Of a stretch of 30,733 nt of DNA, positions 1-6,897 are shown piece after piece. The position numbers were made by a program, and so were the translations under genes. Source of the stretch: Candidatus Gastranaerophilales bacterium (GTDB lineage: Bacteria; Cyanobacteriota; Vampirovibrionia; Gastranaerophilales; Gastranaerophilaceae); NCBI GenBank assembly GCA_900769355.1, contig CAAGGG010000045.1:1-30733 (forward strand), written 5' to 3'. How positions within the stretch are numbered: position 1 is the stretch's first letter; every line of letters begins with the position of its first letter. A model generated the notes under the pieces. The model was given only the letters and a program-made list of their open reading frames with translations, did not search any database and was not told the DNA's origin.

Positions 1-250
1 CTCACTATATATGGCTCAACTTTATCTTTTAATGCTTTTATTCCATCACGAGCAAGAGTCCATTTATCTAAGTTATTTGCCCTGTACCATTTTGCATCTT
101 TGTTTAATTCTTTAAAATCAGAGAGGAGTTCAAACTCATCTCCTGTTAAATCATTTTTGACAGGAGAAGTGATATCTGTGAGTCCTAAAAGATAATCTGT
201 AGATACTTCTAACATCTTAGCAGCATTAATAACTATTGCAATTGATTTGT
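1..250 (-). pseudogene. C-terminal fragment of an XRE/Cro-C1 type repressor, cut at both ends
   Basis: The minus strand reads in frame to the left edge. It carries the ending typical of XRE-family helix-turn-helix domains, including the stretch INAAKMLEVSTDYLLGLTD, where the last helix leads into the DYLLG signature, followed by an acidic and lysine-rich C-terminal part that runs off the window. The N-terminal half of the HTH is missing: upstream of about position 250 the frame no longer looks like an HTH, and it meets a stop near 286-288. The DNA there belongs instead to a LuxR-type HTH fragment on the other strand. Family assignment is from motif; the reading as a broken gene is inference. 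Confidence 0.6.
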
Positions 251-424
251 CTAGGTTATACCAATTCGCAAATTGCAAAATCCTTAAATATTAGTTTTCA
301 TACAGCAAAAGCTCATGTTGCATCAATATTGCAAAAATTTGATGCAAAAAATCGTTTACAAGCAGCTTTAAAATTTACAAAATACAAAGGTCAGATTGTC
401 AGAAATTCTCAAACTGTCTGTTAA
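236..424 (+). pseudogene. LuxR/GerE-type HTH fragment (62 residues, no N-terminal domain)
   Basis: The translation contains the LuxR C-terminal DNA-binding signature: GYTNSQIAKSLNIS, then HTAKAHVASILQKF and NRLQAAL. Full LuxR regulators carry a receiver or sensor domain of at least about 120 residues before this. Here the only start is a TTG at 236, and an in-frame stop lies immediately upstream at 230-232. There is no Shine-Dalgarno sequence. The 5' end abuts the truncated XRE fragment on the opposite strand, so this is most simply the decapitated remnant of a regulator. A free-standing GerE-domain protein of this size cannot be excluded, since such small proteins exist. Confidence 0.6.
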
Positions 425-505
425 AAATACTCAAACCATGTGTTCATTTACAACACTCGAAAATGGTGTTCCTGGCTATTGACTTCGATTTATGGTGTTT
501 GTGCG

Positions 506-619
506 ATGAAAAACGAAGAATATATTAATATTAATGAAATTGCAAAAGCCAAAGGTTTAAGCAGCAATCGAGCCCTCAGGATTGCTATTCAAAAAGGGAG
601 ATGTATCTTTGCCTCTTAG
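506..619 (+). pseudogene. Possible 5' remnant of a Mu-like transposase (37 codons)
   Basis: A short frame opens at ATG 506 and stops at 617-619. Its start (YININEIAKAKGLSSNRALR) resembles the N-terminal winged-helix DNA-binding domain that opens MuA-type transposases (an EIA..KGLS..A.R pattern). The similarity ends after about 30 residues and the frame then closes. No downstream transposase core follows. With the XRE fragment on the opposite strand to the left, the order echoes a Mu-like early region (repressor minus, transposase plus), but that is inference from two short fragments. Confidence 0.35.
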
Positions 620-830
620 CACCTAACTTTTTCCCAATTGTAAATTAAATGTAACAAACTCTCTTTTTTGTTAAAGTTTTCGCATAGAAAATCCGAGATT
701 AAAAATACAAGCAAATACCGAAAACCTTAAAAACAAAATCAGTTTAAAGGAGATTAGGACTAAATAGTGAATATTTTTCCCAAACACCTTGGATAATTGT
801 ATTACAGGGGAGTTCTGGGTCGGAGGTAAA
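620..830. other. Intergenic leader without a recognisable gene
   Basis: AT-rich DNA between the broken fragments and the first intact gene. Minus-strand reading here gives only low-complexity hydrophobic sequence that I regard as a shadow. It ends in a clear ribosome binding site, GGAGG, five bases before the ATG at 831. No convincing promoter pair was identified. Confidence 0.4.
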
Positions 831-1196
831 ATGGATTCTAAAACTGAAAATCTTATGGCAATTGATACTAACACAGTTGCAAACAGCATTATGCGCGATA
901 TCACAGATATCGATGCAATGGAAAGAATGCTCAGCACTGAACTGAGTTCCGAGGACCTGTTTAGAATTGATTGTGCGATATTGTCATCTCTCAGAGATAC
1001 AAAAGATTTTTCAAAAGATTTGTTGAGACAGCTAGAGGCTGGAAAATTTGAGACTATGATTGAAAAACCTGAAAAAGTAACCCCACAAAAGGATATGTTT
1101 ATGGAAATTCAACGCCAAACTATGGCAGATATTACACAGCCTTTGCAAAATATGTTTGATGAAATGGCAAACATGGTTATCAGTAAACTAAGTTAA
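831..1196 (+). CDS. Small acidic helical protein of unknown function, tandem member 1
   Basis: 121 residues. I chose the ATG at 831 over an upstream in-frame start at 789 because GGAGG lies just before it. There is no signal peptide or membrane segment, so it is probably cytoplasmic; the sequence looks predominantly alpha-helical and acidic, with many Met, Asp and Glu residues. I do not recognise a family. Its last 20 or so residues (DITQPLQNMFDEMANMVISK) align with the end of the next gene (DVSTPIKNLFDDVLCFVSKL), which starts 23 bases downstream with its own ribosome binding site. The two look like a co-transcribed pair of diverged paralogues. The function is unknown. Confidence 0.75.
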   Translation: MDSKTENLMAIDTNTVANSIMRDITDIDAMERMLSTELSSEDLFRIDCAILSSLRDTKDFSKDLLRQLEAGKFETMIEKPEKVTPQKDMFMEIQRQTMADITQPLQNMFDEMANMVISKLS

Positions 1197-1219
1197 TACT
1201 ATATAGAAGGAGCAGAAAA

Positions 1220-1513
1220 ATGGAAGATTTATGTGGCAAAATTGACGCTTTGGTAATTGATTATACCAAGCTCACCCCGATTGAAGATGTAAGTGAAAAC
1301 TTGATGCTGTCAGAAGAATTGATGGACAAGTACAAAATCGTTATTGATGAAAATAAAATTGAACAGATTATTGCGGAAATTCCGGAAGAACACCGCAACA
1401 CTCTTACATTTGAGGAAAAAATCGAATACATCAGAAAAATTTTGGCTTATGATGTATCAACCCCGATTAAAAACTTGTTTGATGATGTGTTGTGCTTTGT
1501 AAGTAAACTTTAA
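1220..1513 (+). CDS. Small acidic helical protein of unknown function, tandem member 2
   Basis: 97 residues, preceded by GAAGGAGC eight bases upstream of the ATG. It is acidic and helical, with no export signal. Residues about 78-97 match the C-terminus of the preceding protein in register (P-L/I-x-N-M/L-F-D-E/D, then V-x-S-K-L), while the N-terminal halves differ. It is the last gene of the two-gene unit, since a strong hairpin terminator follows at 1546-1572. I recognise no family. A shared C-terminal interaction or targeting segment is one reading, and simple paralogy is another. Confidence 0.75.
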   Translation: MEDLCGKIDALVIDYTKLTPIEDVSENLMLSEELMDKYKIVIDENKIEQIIAEIPEEHRNTLTFEEKIEYIRKILAYDVSTPIKNLFDDVLCFVSKL

Positions 1514-1545
1514 TTTTCAAATTCAATATAACTTTACATAATGTT

Positions 1546-1572
1546 TAGGCGAGATTTAATCTCGCCTATTTT
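1546..1572 (+). terminator. Rho-independent terminator after the tandem pair
   Basis: A perfect 10-bp stem (TAGGCGAGAT at 1546-1555 with ATCTCGCCTA at 1559-1568) with a three-base loop is followed by TTTT. It lies 33 bases after the stop of the second tandem gene. Confidence 0.85.
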
Positions 1573-1644
1573 GTGCATTCACTTGTAATTCCAGTCTTTT
1601 TATCATATAAATAAAATAAATGTGTGATGATAGTGAGGATTATT

Positions 1645-2088
1645 ATGAAAAAACAAATTGCAAGTTTATTAGTTATGTCAATTATTTGTTCTGCACCAAT
1701 GGCAATGGCTGTTTCAGAAACAACCACAACACAAGAAGTTAAGGCTCCTGTGTGGGAAGAATATGTTCCTGAAAAATACCAAAATCCAAGAACTTTTCCA
1801 AACCGAGGAAAAAATATTGCAGAACTTTCTGTTGGTATTGTTTTAACAGATTTGTTAATTACTGCCCCCGTTGGTATCCCGATGGTTTGCCACGCTACAA
1901 CAAAAATGAAAAACCAAGGTTGGTATGAGAAAAAAGCTATTTTTGAAAAAGGTTTGCAAGAGGCTGAGACAATTTCAAATCCTAATGAAAAACAAGCGTA
2001 CTACGATAAACTTTTAAAACAGTGTAAAATGACAGACAAGAAACATCAAAAACAAATGAAAAAACTTGAAAAACAATCAAAAAAGTAA
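1645..2088 (+). CDS. Small exported protein of unknown function
   Basis: 147 residues. The ATG at 1645 is favoured over 1624 because it follows GTGAGGA and starts a classical signal peptide: MKK, a hydrophobic core to about residue 17, and a cleavage site after Ala22 (MAMA|V). The mature part has one further hydrophobic stretch at about residues 59-80 (GIVLTDLLITAPVGIP) and a strongly lysine-rich C-terminal tail (KKHQKQMKKLEKQSKK). It may therefore be periplasmic, or anchored by the internal segment. I do not recognise the family. It stands alone between two terminators. Confidence 0.75.
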   Translation: MKKQIASLLVMSIICSAPMAMAVSETTTTQEVKAPVWEEYVPEKYQNPRTFPNRGKNIAELSVGIVLTDLLITAPVGIPMVCHATTKMKNQGWYEKKAIFEKGLQEAETISNPNEKQAYYDKLLKQCKMTDKKHQKQMKKLEKQSKK

Positions 2089-2099
2089 AATAAATTTTT

Positions 2100-2126
2100 A
2101 TTGGGCGATAAAAAGCCCAATTTTTA
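2100..2126 (+). terminator. Rho-independent terminator of the exported-protein gene
   Basis: ATTGGGC (2100-2106) pairs with GCCCAAT (2115-2121) and a T run follows to 2126. It sits between the plus-strand gene ending at 2088 and the convergent gene ending at 2130. The T run is only on the plus side. Confidence 0.8.
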
Positions 2127-2129
2127 TAA

Positions 2130-3059
2130 TTATTCTTTTTCTTTTCTTTTTACACTAGAAAGTAATTTATTCCAAAGCGGAAGTTTTGCAAAATCATCAC
2201 GAATTTCTTGCGCTTTACGTTCAAGTTGGTTGTAAACCTGTGAATTTATTTCGCCACCAATTAGGATTAAAACAGATGTATAGTACAACCAAACCATAAG
2301 AACCGCAAACGCACCGATTGTACCATAAACCATATTATAAGTGCGCAAATTGTTTACGTAAATCGAAAATCCCCACGAACCAACAAGCCAAAACACTGTG
2401 AAAAACCAAGTTCCTGGGATTGCACTTTTGCGCTTAAACCTTTCATTACCCTTCAAATCCGGTAAAATATAATAGCTTAGAAATGCCATAAAATACAATG
2501 CAGCAAAAGCAATCGGCCAACGAAGGGTCAATGCCATAATTGCAACTGTCTGTGACATGTGAAAATGCGTCACCAAGAGATTGATAATTGCCTTCCCAAA
2601 GATAATAAGGTTTATGCTTAAAAACATTACCATAGTGTCAACAAAAACCATCAACAGCGATAAGGCTCTTGTATAAATAACATTACGAGTTTCTTGAACC
2701 TTGTAAGCTCTATTTAGACCTTTTAAAACGACTGCAATACCATTCATAGACAAAAACATAGTTGCGCAAAAACCGGTTATTGCCATAAACTTTCCGTGTG
2801 AAAAAATCATTGTTTCAGACAAAACGGTAAGAATTAAATCCATTGCCTGTTCTGGCATAAAGGCAGTTAAAAACCTTAAAATCGGCTCCATAATAGCCTT
2901 ATTACCCAACCAACCAAAAACAGCACTTATAAAAAGCATAAAAGGGAAAATTCCAATAACCATCATAAAACCCATCTCTGCGGCCATTCCATAGAAATCG
3001 TTTTTTATAACTGATATTATTAGTCTTTTTAAACCTCGTACAAAAACTTTGAAGTTCAC
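2130..3059 (-). CDS. YihY/BrkB family inner-membrane protein
   Basis: 309 residues with about six membrane segments and the family's layout: an N-terminal amphipathic region, then AAEMGFMMVIGIFPFMLFIS (first helix), a second at about 93-113 and four more in the C-terminal half, ending in a charged cytoplasmic tail (about 275-309). The phrase VYGTIGAFAVLMVWLYYTS near residue 240-260 is characteristic of this family. These proteins were once called ribonuclease BN, a label now considered wrong; the transport role is unsettled. The gene ends 31 bases upstream of nothing on its own strand and lies downstream of the NrnA-like gene (3091-4059), same strand, gap about 31 bases, so the two may be co-transcribed. 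Confidence 0.85.
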   Translation of the reverse strand: MNFKVFVRGLKRLIISVIKNDFYGMAAEMGFMMVIGIFPFMLFISAVFGWLGNKAIMEPILRFLTAFMPEQAMDLILTVLSETMIFSHGKFMAITGFCATMFLSMNGIAVVLKGLNRAYKVQETRNVIYTRALSLLMVFVDTMVMFLSINLIIFGKAIINLLVTHFHMSQTVAIMALTLRWPIAFAALYFMAFLSYYILPDLKGNERFKRKSAIPGTWFFTVFWLVGSWGFSIYVNNLRTYNMVYGTIGAFAVLMVWLYYTSVLILIGGEINSQVYNQLERKAQEIRDDFAKLPLWNKLLSSVKRKEKE

Positions 3060-3090
3060 CTTTTTCCGTCCCTGTTTCTTTCAAAAATTT

Positions 3091-4059
3091 TTATAGTTCT
3101 TTGACATTTTTAATTTCGTCAAGTACTTTTTTCACTGCCTCATCAACATGCGCTTTTATTGTGCAACCGGCAGCATATTTATGTCCACCACCATCAAAAA
3201 CTTCGCAAATTTGAGCAACATCAGCCAATTTACTACGCATAGAAATTTTTGTCCAACCAGATTTCATTTCCTTTGCCACAAACGCAACTCTGGTTGATAC
3301 AATTGCTCGCAACTTTTCGGTCAAACCTTCCATACAGTCATCACCTGCCGAAAACTGTTCCATATCTTTTCTATAAACGGTCGTGTATGCAATTTTGTCA
3401 TTATCCAAAAACTTAGCCTTACTAATACAATGAGATTGAAACATTACAAGTGTCTTTGAATCCGACTCATAAACTTTTTTATAAATATCAGACGGTTGCA
3501 CTCCTATTTCGACAAGCTTTGCAGCCGTTTCAAACGTCTTAGGCTTTGTATTGTCAAACCTGAAAGAGCCTGTATCTGTCAAAATTGCGGTATAAAGACA
3601 ATTTGCACAATCAAGGTTGATTTTCCAGCCCATATTTTCAAAACAACTAAACAATACTTCACCGGTAGAACTTGCTTCTGCGTCAATAAAATTCAACTCA
3701 CCGTAAGCAATATTTGTTTTGTGGTGATCAATATTTACAGTACTGACTGCTTTTTCAAAAAGGATTTTTCCGTCGCAAATCCTATCAAGAGCTGCAACAT
3801 CAACATTTATAACCAAATTATATTCTCGTGACTTATCAACATCTTCAATATGCTTGATTTCTGTGTAATGAGGAAGATATGAATAAACTTCCGGCAATTT
3901 TGAAACCGTTAACATATCACATTTTTTCTTAAAGTTTTCTAAAATTGCGCAGTAAAGCCCTATCATAGAACCAAGAGTGTCGCCGTCGGGGTTTACGTGC
4001 GAAATTATCAATATGTTTTTTGAAGATTTTATGATATCATTCAACTTAGAATATTCCAT
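3091..4059 (-). CDS. nrnA: DHH/DHHA1 phosphoesterase, NrnA-like (nanoRNase / pAp phosphatase)
   Basis: 322 residues, the usual NrnA length. The DHH domain shows motif I HVNPDGD (residues 21-27), an Asp in INVDVAA, motif III DHHKTN (D111-H113) and motif IV LYTAILTDTGSFRF. The C-terminal DHHA1 domain ends with GGGHKYAAGC (about 290-300), which binds substrate. Family members degrade 2-5 nt RNAs and convert 3'-phosphoadenosine 5'-phosphate to AMP in the cytoplasm, using Mn ions held by the motif I-IV residues. The start at 4059 has AAAGGA directly before it and a TAAAAT hexamer at 4066-4071, so the mRNA may be leaderless or nearly so. It diverges from dciA (35 bases between starts). Confidence 0.88.
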   Translation of the reverse strand: MEYSKLNDIIKSSKNILIISHVNPDGDTLGSMIGLYCAILENFKKKCDMLTVSKLPEVYSYLPHYTEIKHIEDVDKSREYNLVINVDVAALDRICDGKILFEKAVSTVNIDHHKTNIAYGELNFIDAEASSTGEVLFSCFENMGWKINLDCANCLYTAILTDTGSFRFDNTKPKTFETAAKLVEIGVQPSDIYKKVYESDSKTLVMFQSHCISKAKFLDNDKIAYTTVYRKDMEQFSAGDDCMEGLTEKLRAIVSTRVAFVAKEMKSGWTKISMRSKLADVAQICEVFDGGGHKYAAGCTIKAHVDEAVKKVLDEIKNVKEL

Positions 4060-4065
4060 TCCTTT

Positions 4066-4071
4066 ATTTTA
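4066..4071 (-). promoter_or_regulatory. -10-like TAAAAT six bases before the NrnA start
   Basis: On the minus strand TAAAAT is followed by AAAGGA and the ATG, so a transcript starting about seven bases after the hexamer would begin at or next to the start codon. One of several similar placements in this window. Confidence 0.4.
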
Positions 4072-4094
4072 CCACAAAAACGACTTGGTGCAAA

Positions 4095-4445
4095 ATGTTT
4101 GAAAAGAAGTTGAAAAAAGTTTTATATACCGATTTTGTGACAACGGAAACCATTGTCGAAGCACTAATGGAGCAAAAAGAGTTTAAAAAAGCCGTCACGC
4201 GAAGTAATTTGTATAAATTTTGGCGAAAAGTCGCGGGGGAAAAATTCGCGGAACGTTCAAAACCTTACTCAATGATGGCTGGTGGAGTAATGGTTATAGC
4301 TTGCGAAAACGCAATTGTGGCGCAGGAATTGACACTTAGAAAAACGCAGATTTTAGTAAAATTTCAACCGTATTTAAAATCTTTAAAAATCAACGTAAAA
4401 GACCTTCGCTTTGACCCGAAAAAGTGGGAAAAAGTGGAAGGGTAG
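4095..4445 (+). CDS. dciA: DUF721 / DciA-like protein (replicative helicase loader family)
   Basis: 116 residues, covering a single DUF721 domain. Visible family features are the W-x-K-V-A-G-E-K-F-A-E-R-S stretch (residues about 44-57), a G-V-M-V-I-A strand, the A-I-V-A-Q-E-L-T-L-R-K segment, and the closing I-N-V-K-D-L-R-F. DciA proteins interact with the DnaB helicase at replication initiation in bacteria that lack DnaC or DnaI. It diverges from the NrnA-like gene and converges on the DUF2971 gene, whose stop lies eight bases away. The upstream ribosome binding site is weak (TTGGTG). Confidence 0.75.
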   Translation: MFEKKLKKVLYTDFVTTETIVEALMEQKEFKKAVTRSNLYKFWRKVAGEKFAERSKPYSMMAGGVMVIACENAIVAQELTLRKTQILVKFQPYLKSLKINVKDLRFDPKKWEKVEG

Positions 4446-4453
4446 AAGCCTTT

Positions 4454-5350
4454 TTAGTACCTCAACGGGATTTTTGACCTATTAACAATTTTTCGTTCAT
4501 AACCAAAGTTTGCAAGCATTCTACAAGTACTTGTGTAAAAAATATTTTCATTCAATGTTGGCCCGATATTTATGCAGTCAACAACTTTTTTAAGAAATCT
4601 GTACTCGATATAAGGAATGAAAAGACCGTTTTTCTCGCAAATTTTTGTCTGTTTTGCAAAGTTTGTACCAATATTATTGATAAAAATTATTCGATACTCT
4701 TTTTCGTCCTTAAAATATGGGTTTTTAAAGAATAAACTTATAATATTTAAAATATCAATGAGTTCAAATGCAATATCTACACGTTTTTTCTCTGTTTTTG
4801 CTTTTTCGTAAAGTTTATTCCATTTTTCAAAAATCAATTTCAAAACAGTAATTTGTTTTTTATTTTCGTAAATTATGTTGCCATAAACCGAATTAAACCC
4901 AATTTTTTCCATATCTTTGATAAGTTCTTTTTTGCAAAAACCGATGTTATAGCCGGTGTATTTTTGCCCTTTGGCATAATTATTCCAAAGAGTCAAATTG
5001 TCGCCGTCTGTTGAAAATGAAATTGTATAATATTCAAACTTGTGCTCAAAGTCATCTGAGCCATTTATAATATTAGTATATTTCGTGTAAAAATGTTCCT
5101 TTATTTTTGCAAACAGTTGATTATTAAGGTTTGGCATCTCATCAATCAAATTAAAAATCAACTTATACGAATACGTAACCTCTTCTTTATCATTTAAATA
5201 AAGCGCATTTGAAAACCGTAATGTACCTGATTCAAGTATCCCTAAAAGCTTTTCAGGTTTTGTATAATGATAAAGAGTACTATTTAAACCATCATCAAGA
5301 ATTTTTTTAACCTTTGGAATTTTTTCCAGCAAACTGTCATAATTAATCAT
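4454..5350 (-). CDS. DUF2971 domain protein
   Basis: 298 residues from the ATG at 5350; an in-frame TTG at 5368 would add six residues. The N-terminal pattern L-Y-H-Y-T (H28), then L-L-G-I-L-E-S-G-T-L-R-F-S-N and L-N-D-K-E-E-V, with the later block S-F-S-T-D-G-D-N-L-T-L-W-N-N-Y-A-K-G and K-D-E-K-E-Y-R, matches DUF2971. The domain is widespread, often in variable genome regions, and has no settled biochemical function. A -10-like TATAAT lies at 5385-5390. The order H-Y-T, then S-x-S, then E-x-E-Y-R is reminiscent of ADP-ribosyltransferase folds, but that is inference only. No export signal is present. Confidence 0.8.
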   Translation of the reverse strand: MINYDSLLEKIPKVKKILDDGLNSTLYHYTKPEKLLGILESGTLRFSNALYLNDKEEVTYSYKLIFNLIDEMPNLNNQLFAKIKEHFYTKYTNIINGSDDFEHKFEYYTISFSTDGDNLTLWNNYAKGQKYTGYNIGFCKKELIKDMEKIGFNSVYGNIIYENKKQITVLKLIFEKWNKLYEKAKTEKKRVDIAFELIDILNIISLFFKNPYFKDEKEYRIIFINNIGTNFAKQTKICEKNGLFIPYIEYRFLKKVVDCINIGPTLNENIFYTSTCRMLANFGYERKIVNRSKIPLRY

Positions 5351-5384
5351 TTTTTGCACCCAAAACAATATAAACTACATTCAC

Positions 5385-5390
5385 ATTATA
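5385..5390 (-). promoter_or_regulatory. -10-like TATAAT of the DUF2971 gene
   Basis: Perfect TATAAT on the minus strand, 34 bases before the ATG at 5350 and 16 before the TTG at 5368. Transcription starting 6-8 bases on would leave a leader of about 27 bases for the ATG, which favours the ATG start. Confidence 0.45.
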
Positions 5391-5423
5391 ACATATTTTT
5401 AGAAAAATTTCAGCTTTCAGTGC

Positions 5424-5429
5424 TATAAT
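5424..5429 (+). promoter_or_regulatory. -10-like TATAAT of the exported barrel-like gene
   Basis: TATAAT with the TTGGAG ribosome binding site starting about six bases on and the ATG at 5446. No clear -35 was found. Confidence 0.45.
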
Positions 5430-5445
5430 ATTTTTGGAGAAATTT

Positions 5446-6177
5446 ATGAAAAAAATATTGCTGACAATTCTATTTTTTAATTTAATTTTTTTACCGACTT
5501 TTGCCGATGAAGTTTCAACGACAGAAAGGTCAGAAAATCCTGAATTGGAAAAAATGTTAGACTATGTTTACGAACCGGAAGACGAAACCGAAGATGATAA
5601 CATTGGAGAAAATGATGTTATCTTAAATATCACTTCCAAAACTAAGCCGGTCAAAAAATCAAAAAATTTGAATAAAAAACTTGATGTAACTACAAAATCT
5701 GATGATAGAATTTCTCCCGAAAATATTTATAAATACAACAGTTTTAATCCTTATGAGTCAAAATCAACATCTTTCACAAACCAAAAACAACATGGTAATT
5801 TTACCCTCGGCACTAAATACGATAGCAAAATTGCTCCTGAAAGTTTGACTCAAACAAGTACACTGTTTACAAAGTATCAGAAAAATAAATTTTCTTTTAA
5901 CACATCTTATAAAAGTAACAGTTTTGCCTCTTTTGATCAACGGAACAAAGGCACTCTTTCTTTTTCACCGGAATATAAGTTGAACAATCATGTTTCTGTC
6001 CAAAATATTTATTCAACAAGTTTTTTAGACAAAAATAAAAAAAGTGAATTTGTTTTTTCCCTAAAACCTTTTAAAGATGATAGAATGGACTTTAATATAG
6101 GTGCAAGCCAGATTTACTCAGAAACTTCAACGCCGACTCGCTCTCAATTAAATTTTTCAACAAAGTTTAGATTTTAA
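5446..6177 (+). CDS. Exported protein with a probable outer-membrane beta-barrel end
   Basis: 243 residues from the ATG at 5446, which follows TTGGAG. A signal peptide (residues 1-20, cleavage F-A|D) leads to an acidic, disordered segment (about 25-60) and a Lys/Ser-rich stretch. From about residue 100 alternating polar and aromatic residues suggest beta strands (GNFTLGTKY, KFSFNTSYKS, GTLSFSPEYKL). The protein ends LNFSTKFRF; a C-terminal strand with a terminal Phe is the usual signal recognised by the BAM machinery. I infer a small outer-membrane protein with an N-terminal periplasmic tail. The family is not recognised. It converges on pnuC with a four-base overlap at the stops. Confidence 0.7.
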   Translation: MKKILLTILFFNLIFLPTFADEVSTTERSENPELEKMLDYVYEPEDETEDDNIGENDVILNITSKTKPVKKSKNLNKKLDVTTKSDDRISPENIYKYNSFNPYESKSTSFTNQKQHGNFTLGTKYDSKIAPESLTQTSTLFTKYQKNKFSFNTSYKSNSFASFDQRNKGTLSFSPEYKLNNHVSVQNIYSTSFLDKNKKSEFVFSLKPFKDDRMDFNIGASQIYSETSTPTRSQLNFSTKFRF

Positions 6178-6881
6178 GCTTGAATATCTGTTTTGAAGCT
6201 TTTTCGCCAATCAAAATAAAAATAAATCGCAAGAACAAAATAAACACCCCACATTATTACTGTGGCAAGCGTTTTCGCACCATGCATAAACAAATTCAGC
6301 CACATTAAAACAGAAATTCCGTTTACTATAAACCAAACAATCCATTGTTCAATTGCACGCCTTACGGTCAAGTACATTCCTAATATCGACAAAAAAGTGG
6401 TAATCCCATCAGCGACAGGACTTTTGTCATGACATAAATATAAAATTCCACTTGTAAAAATAGAACCGACAAGTCCGATTAAAAGTAAAATAATTCGTTG
6501 TTTCGTATTCAGTCTAATTCTGATAATTTCATTTGTATCATTGTGTAAATGTTTTTTCCACCTGAAAATCCCTAAAATTTGCATTGGAATGTAATAACAA
6601 AGATACAAAAGCATATTGCCCCACAAGGCGTTTGAAAGCGACAACCACACATAGCACCAAGAACCAGCAAGTCCAAAAAAGTAACAAGAAATTTTTCCCT
6701 TACCCGCAATAATTGTGTACATAATTCCGCAAATCGCAGACATTACCGCAATTGGAGTGTCTTTTACCAAGTGAGATGAAATTAGTATGAAAAACAATAC
6801 CAAATAAAGAAAAATTATTTCTCTCTTTTTCCAACCGATTAACTCTTTATTTACAAATTCTACTATTTTCATTATGAGCAT
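6174..6881 (-). CDS. pnuC: PnuC-like nicotinamide riboside (B3-type vitamin) transporter
   Basis: 235 residues with about seven hydrophobic helices. The characteristic PnuC segments are visible: SWCYVWLSL, then NMLLYLCYYIPMQILGIFRW (about 85-108) and RRAIEQWIVWFIVNGISVLMW (about 175-195). PnuC proteins are facilitators of the inner membrane, and uptake is driven by phosphorylation of the substrate inside the cell. The start may be 6881 or the in-frame ATG at 6872. It diverges from the 6898 gene with 16 bases between starts. No kinase (NadR/NrK) gene is nearby. Confidence 0.85.
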   Translation of the reverse strand: MLIMKIVEFVNKELIGWKKREIIFLYLVLFFILISSHLVKDTPIAVMSAICGIMYTIIAGKGKISCYFFGLAGSWCYVWLSLSNALWGNMLLYLCYYIPMQILGIFRWKKHLHNDTNEIIRIRLNTKQRIILLLIGLVGSIFTSGILYLCHDKSPVADGITTFLSILGMYLTVRRAIEQWIVWFIVNGISVLMWLNLFMHGAKTLATVIMWGVYFVLAIYFYFDWRKSFKTDIQA

Positions 6882-6883
6882 TG

Positions 6884-6890
6884 TATAATA
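6884..6890. promoter_or_regulatory. Shared symmetrical -10 element between divergent genes
   Basis: TATAATA reads TATAAT on the plus strand, eight bases before the ATG at 6898, and TATTATA on the minus strand, facing pnuC. It sits in a 16-base gap between two divergent starts, so it may serve both. The plus-strand mRNA would be leaderless. Confidence 0.4.
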
Positions 6891-6897
6891 AATTGCA

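Noticed and set aside
506..619. Intact small transposase-like gene
   Set aside because: Only 37 codons with no catalytic core, so listed as a remnant at low confidence.
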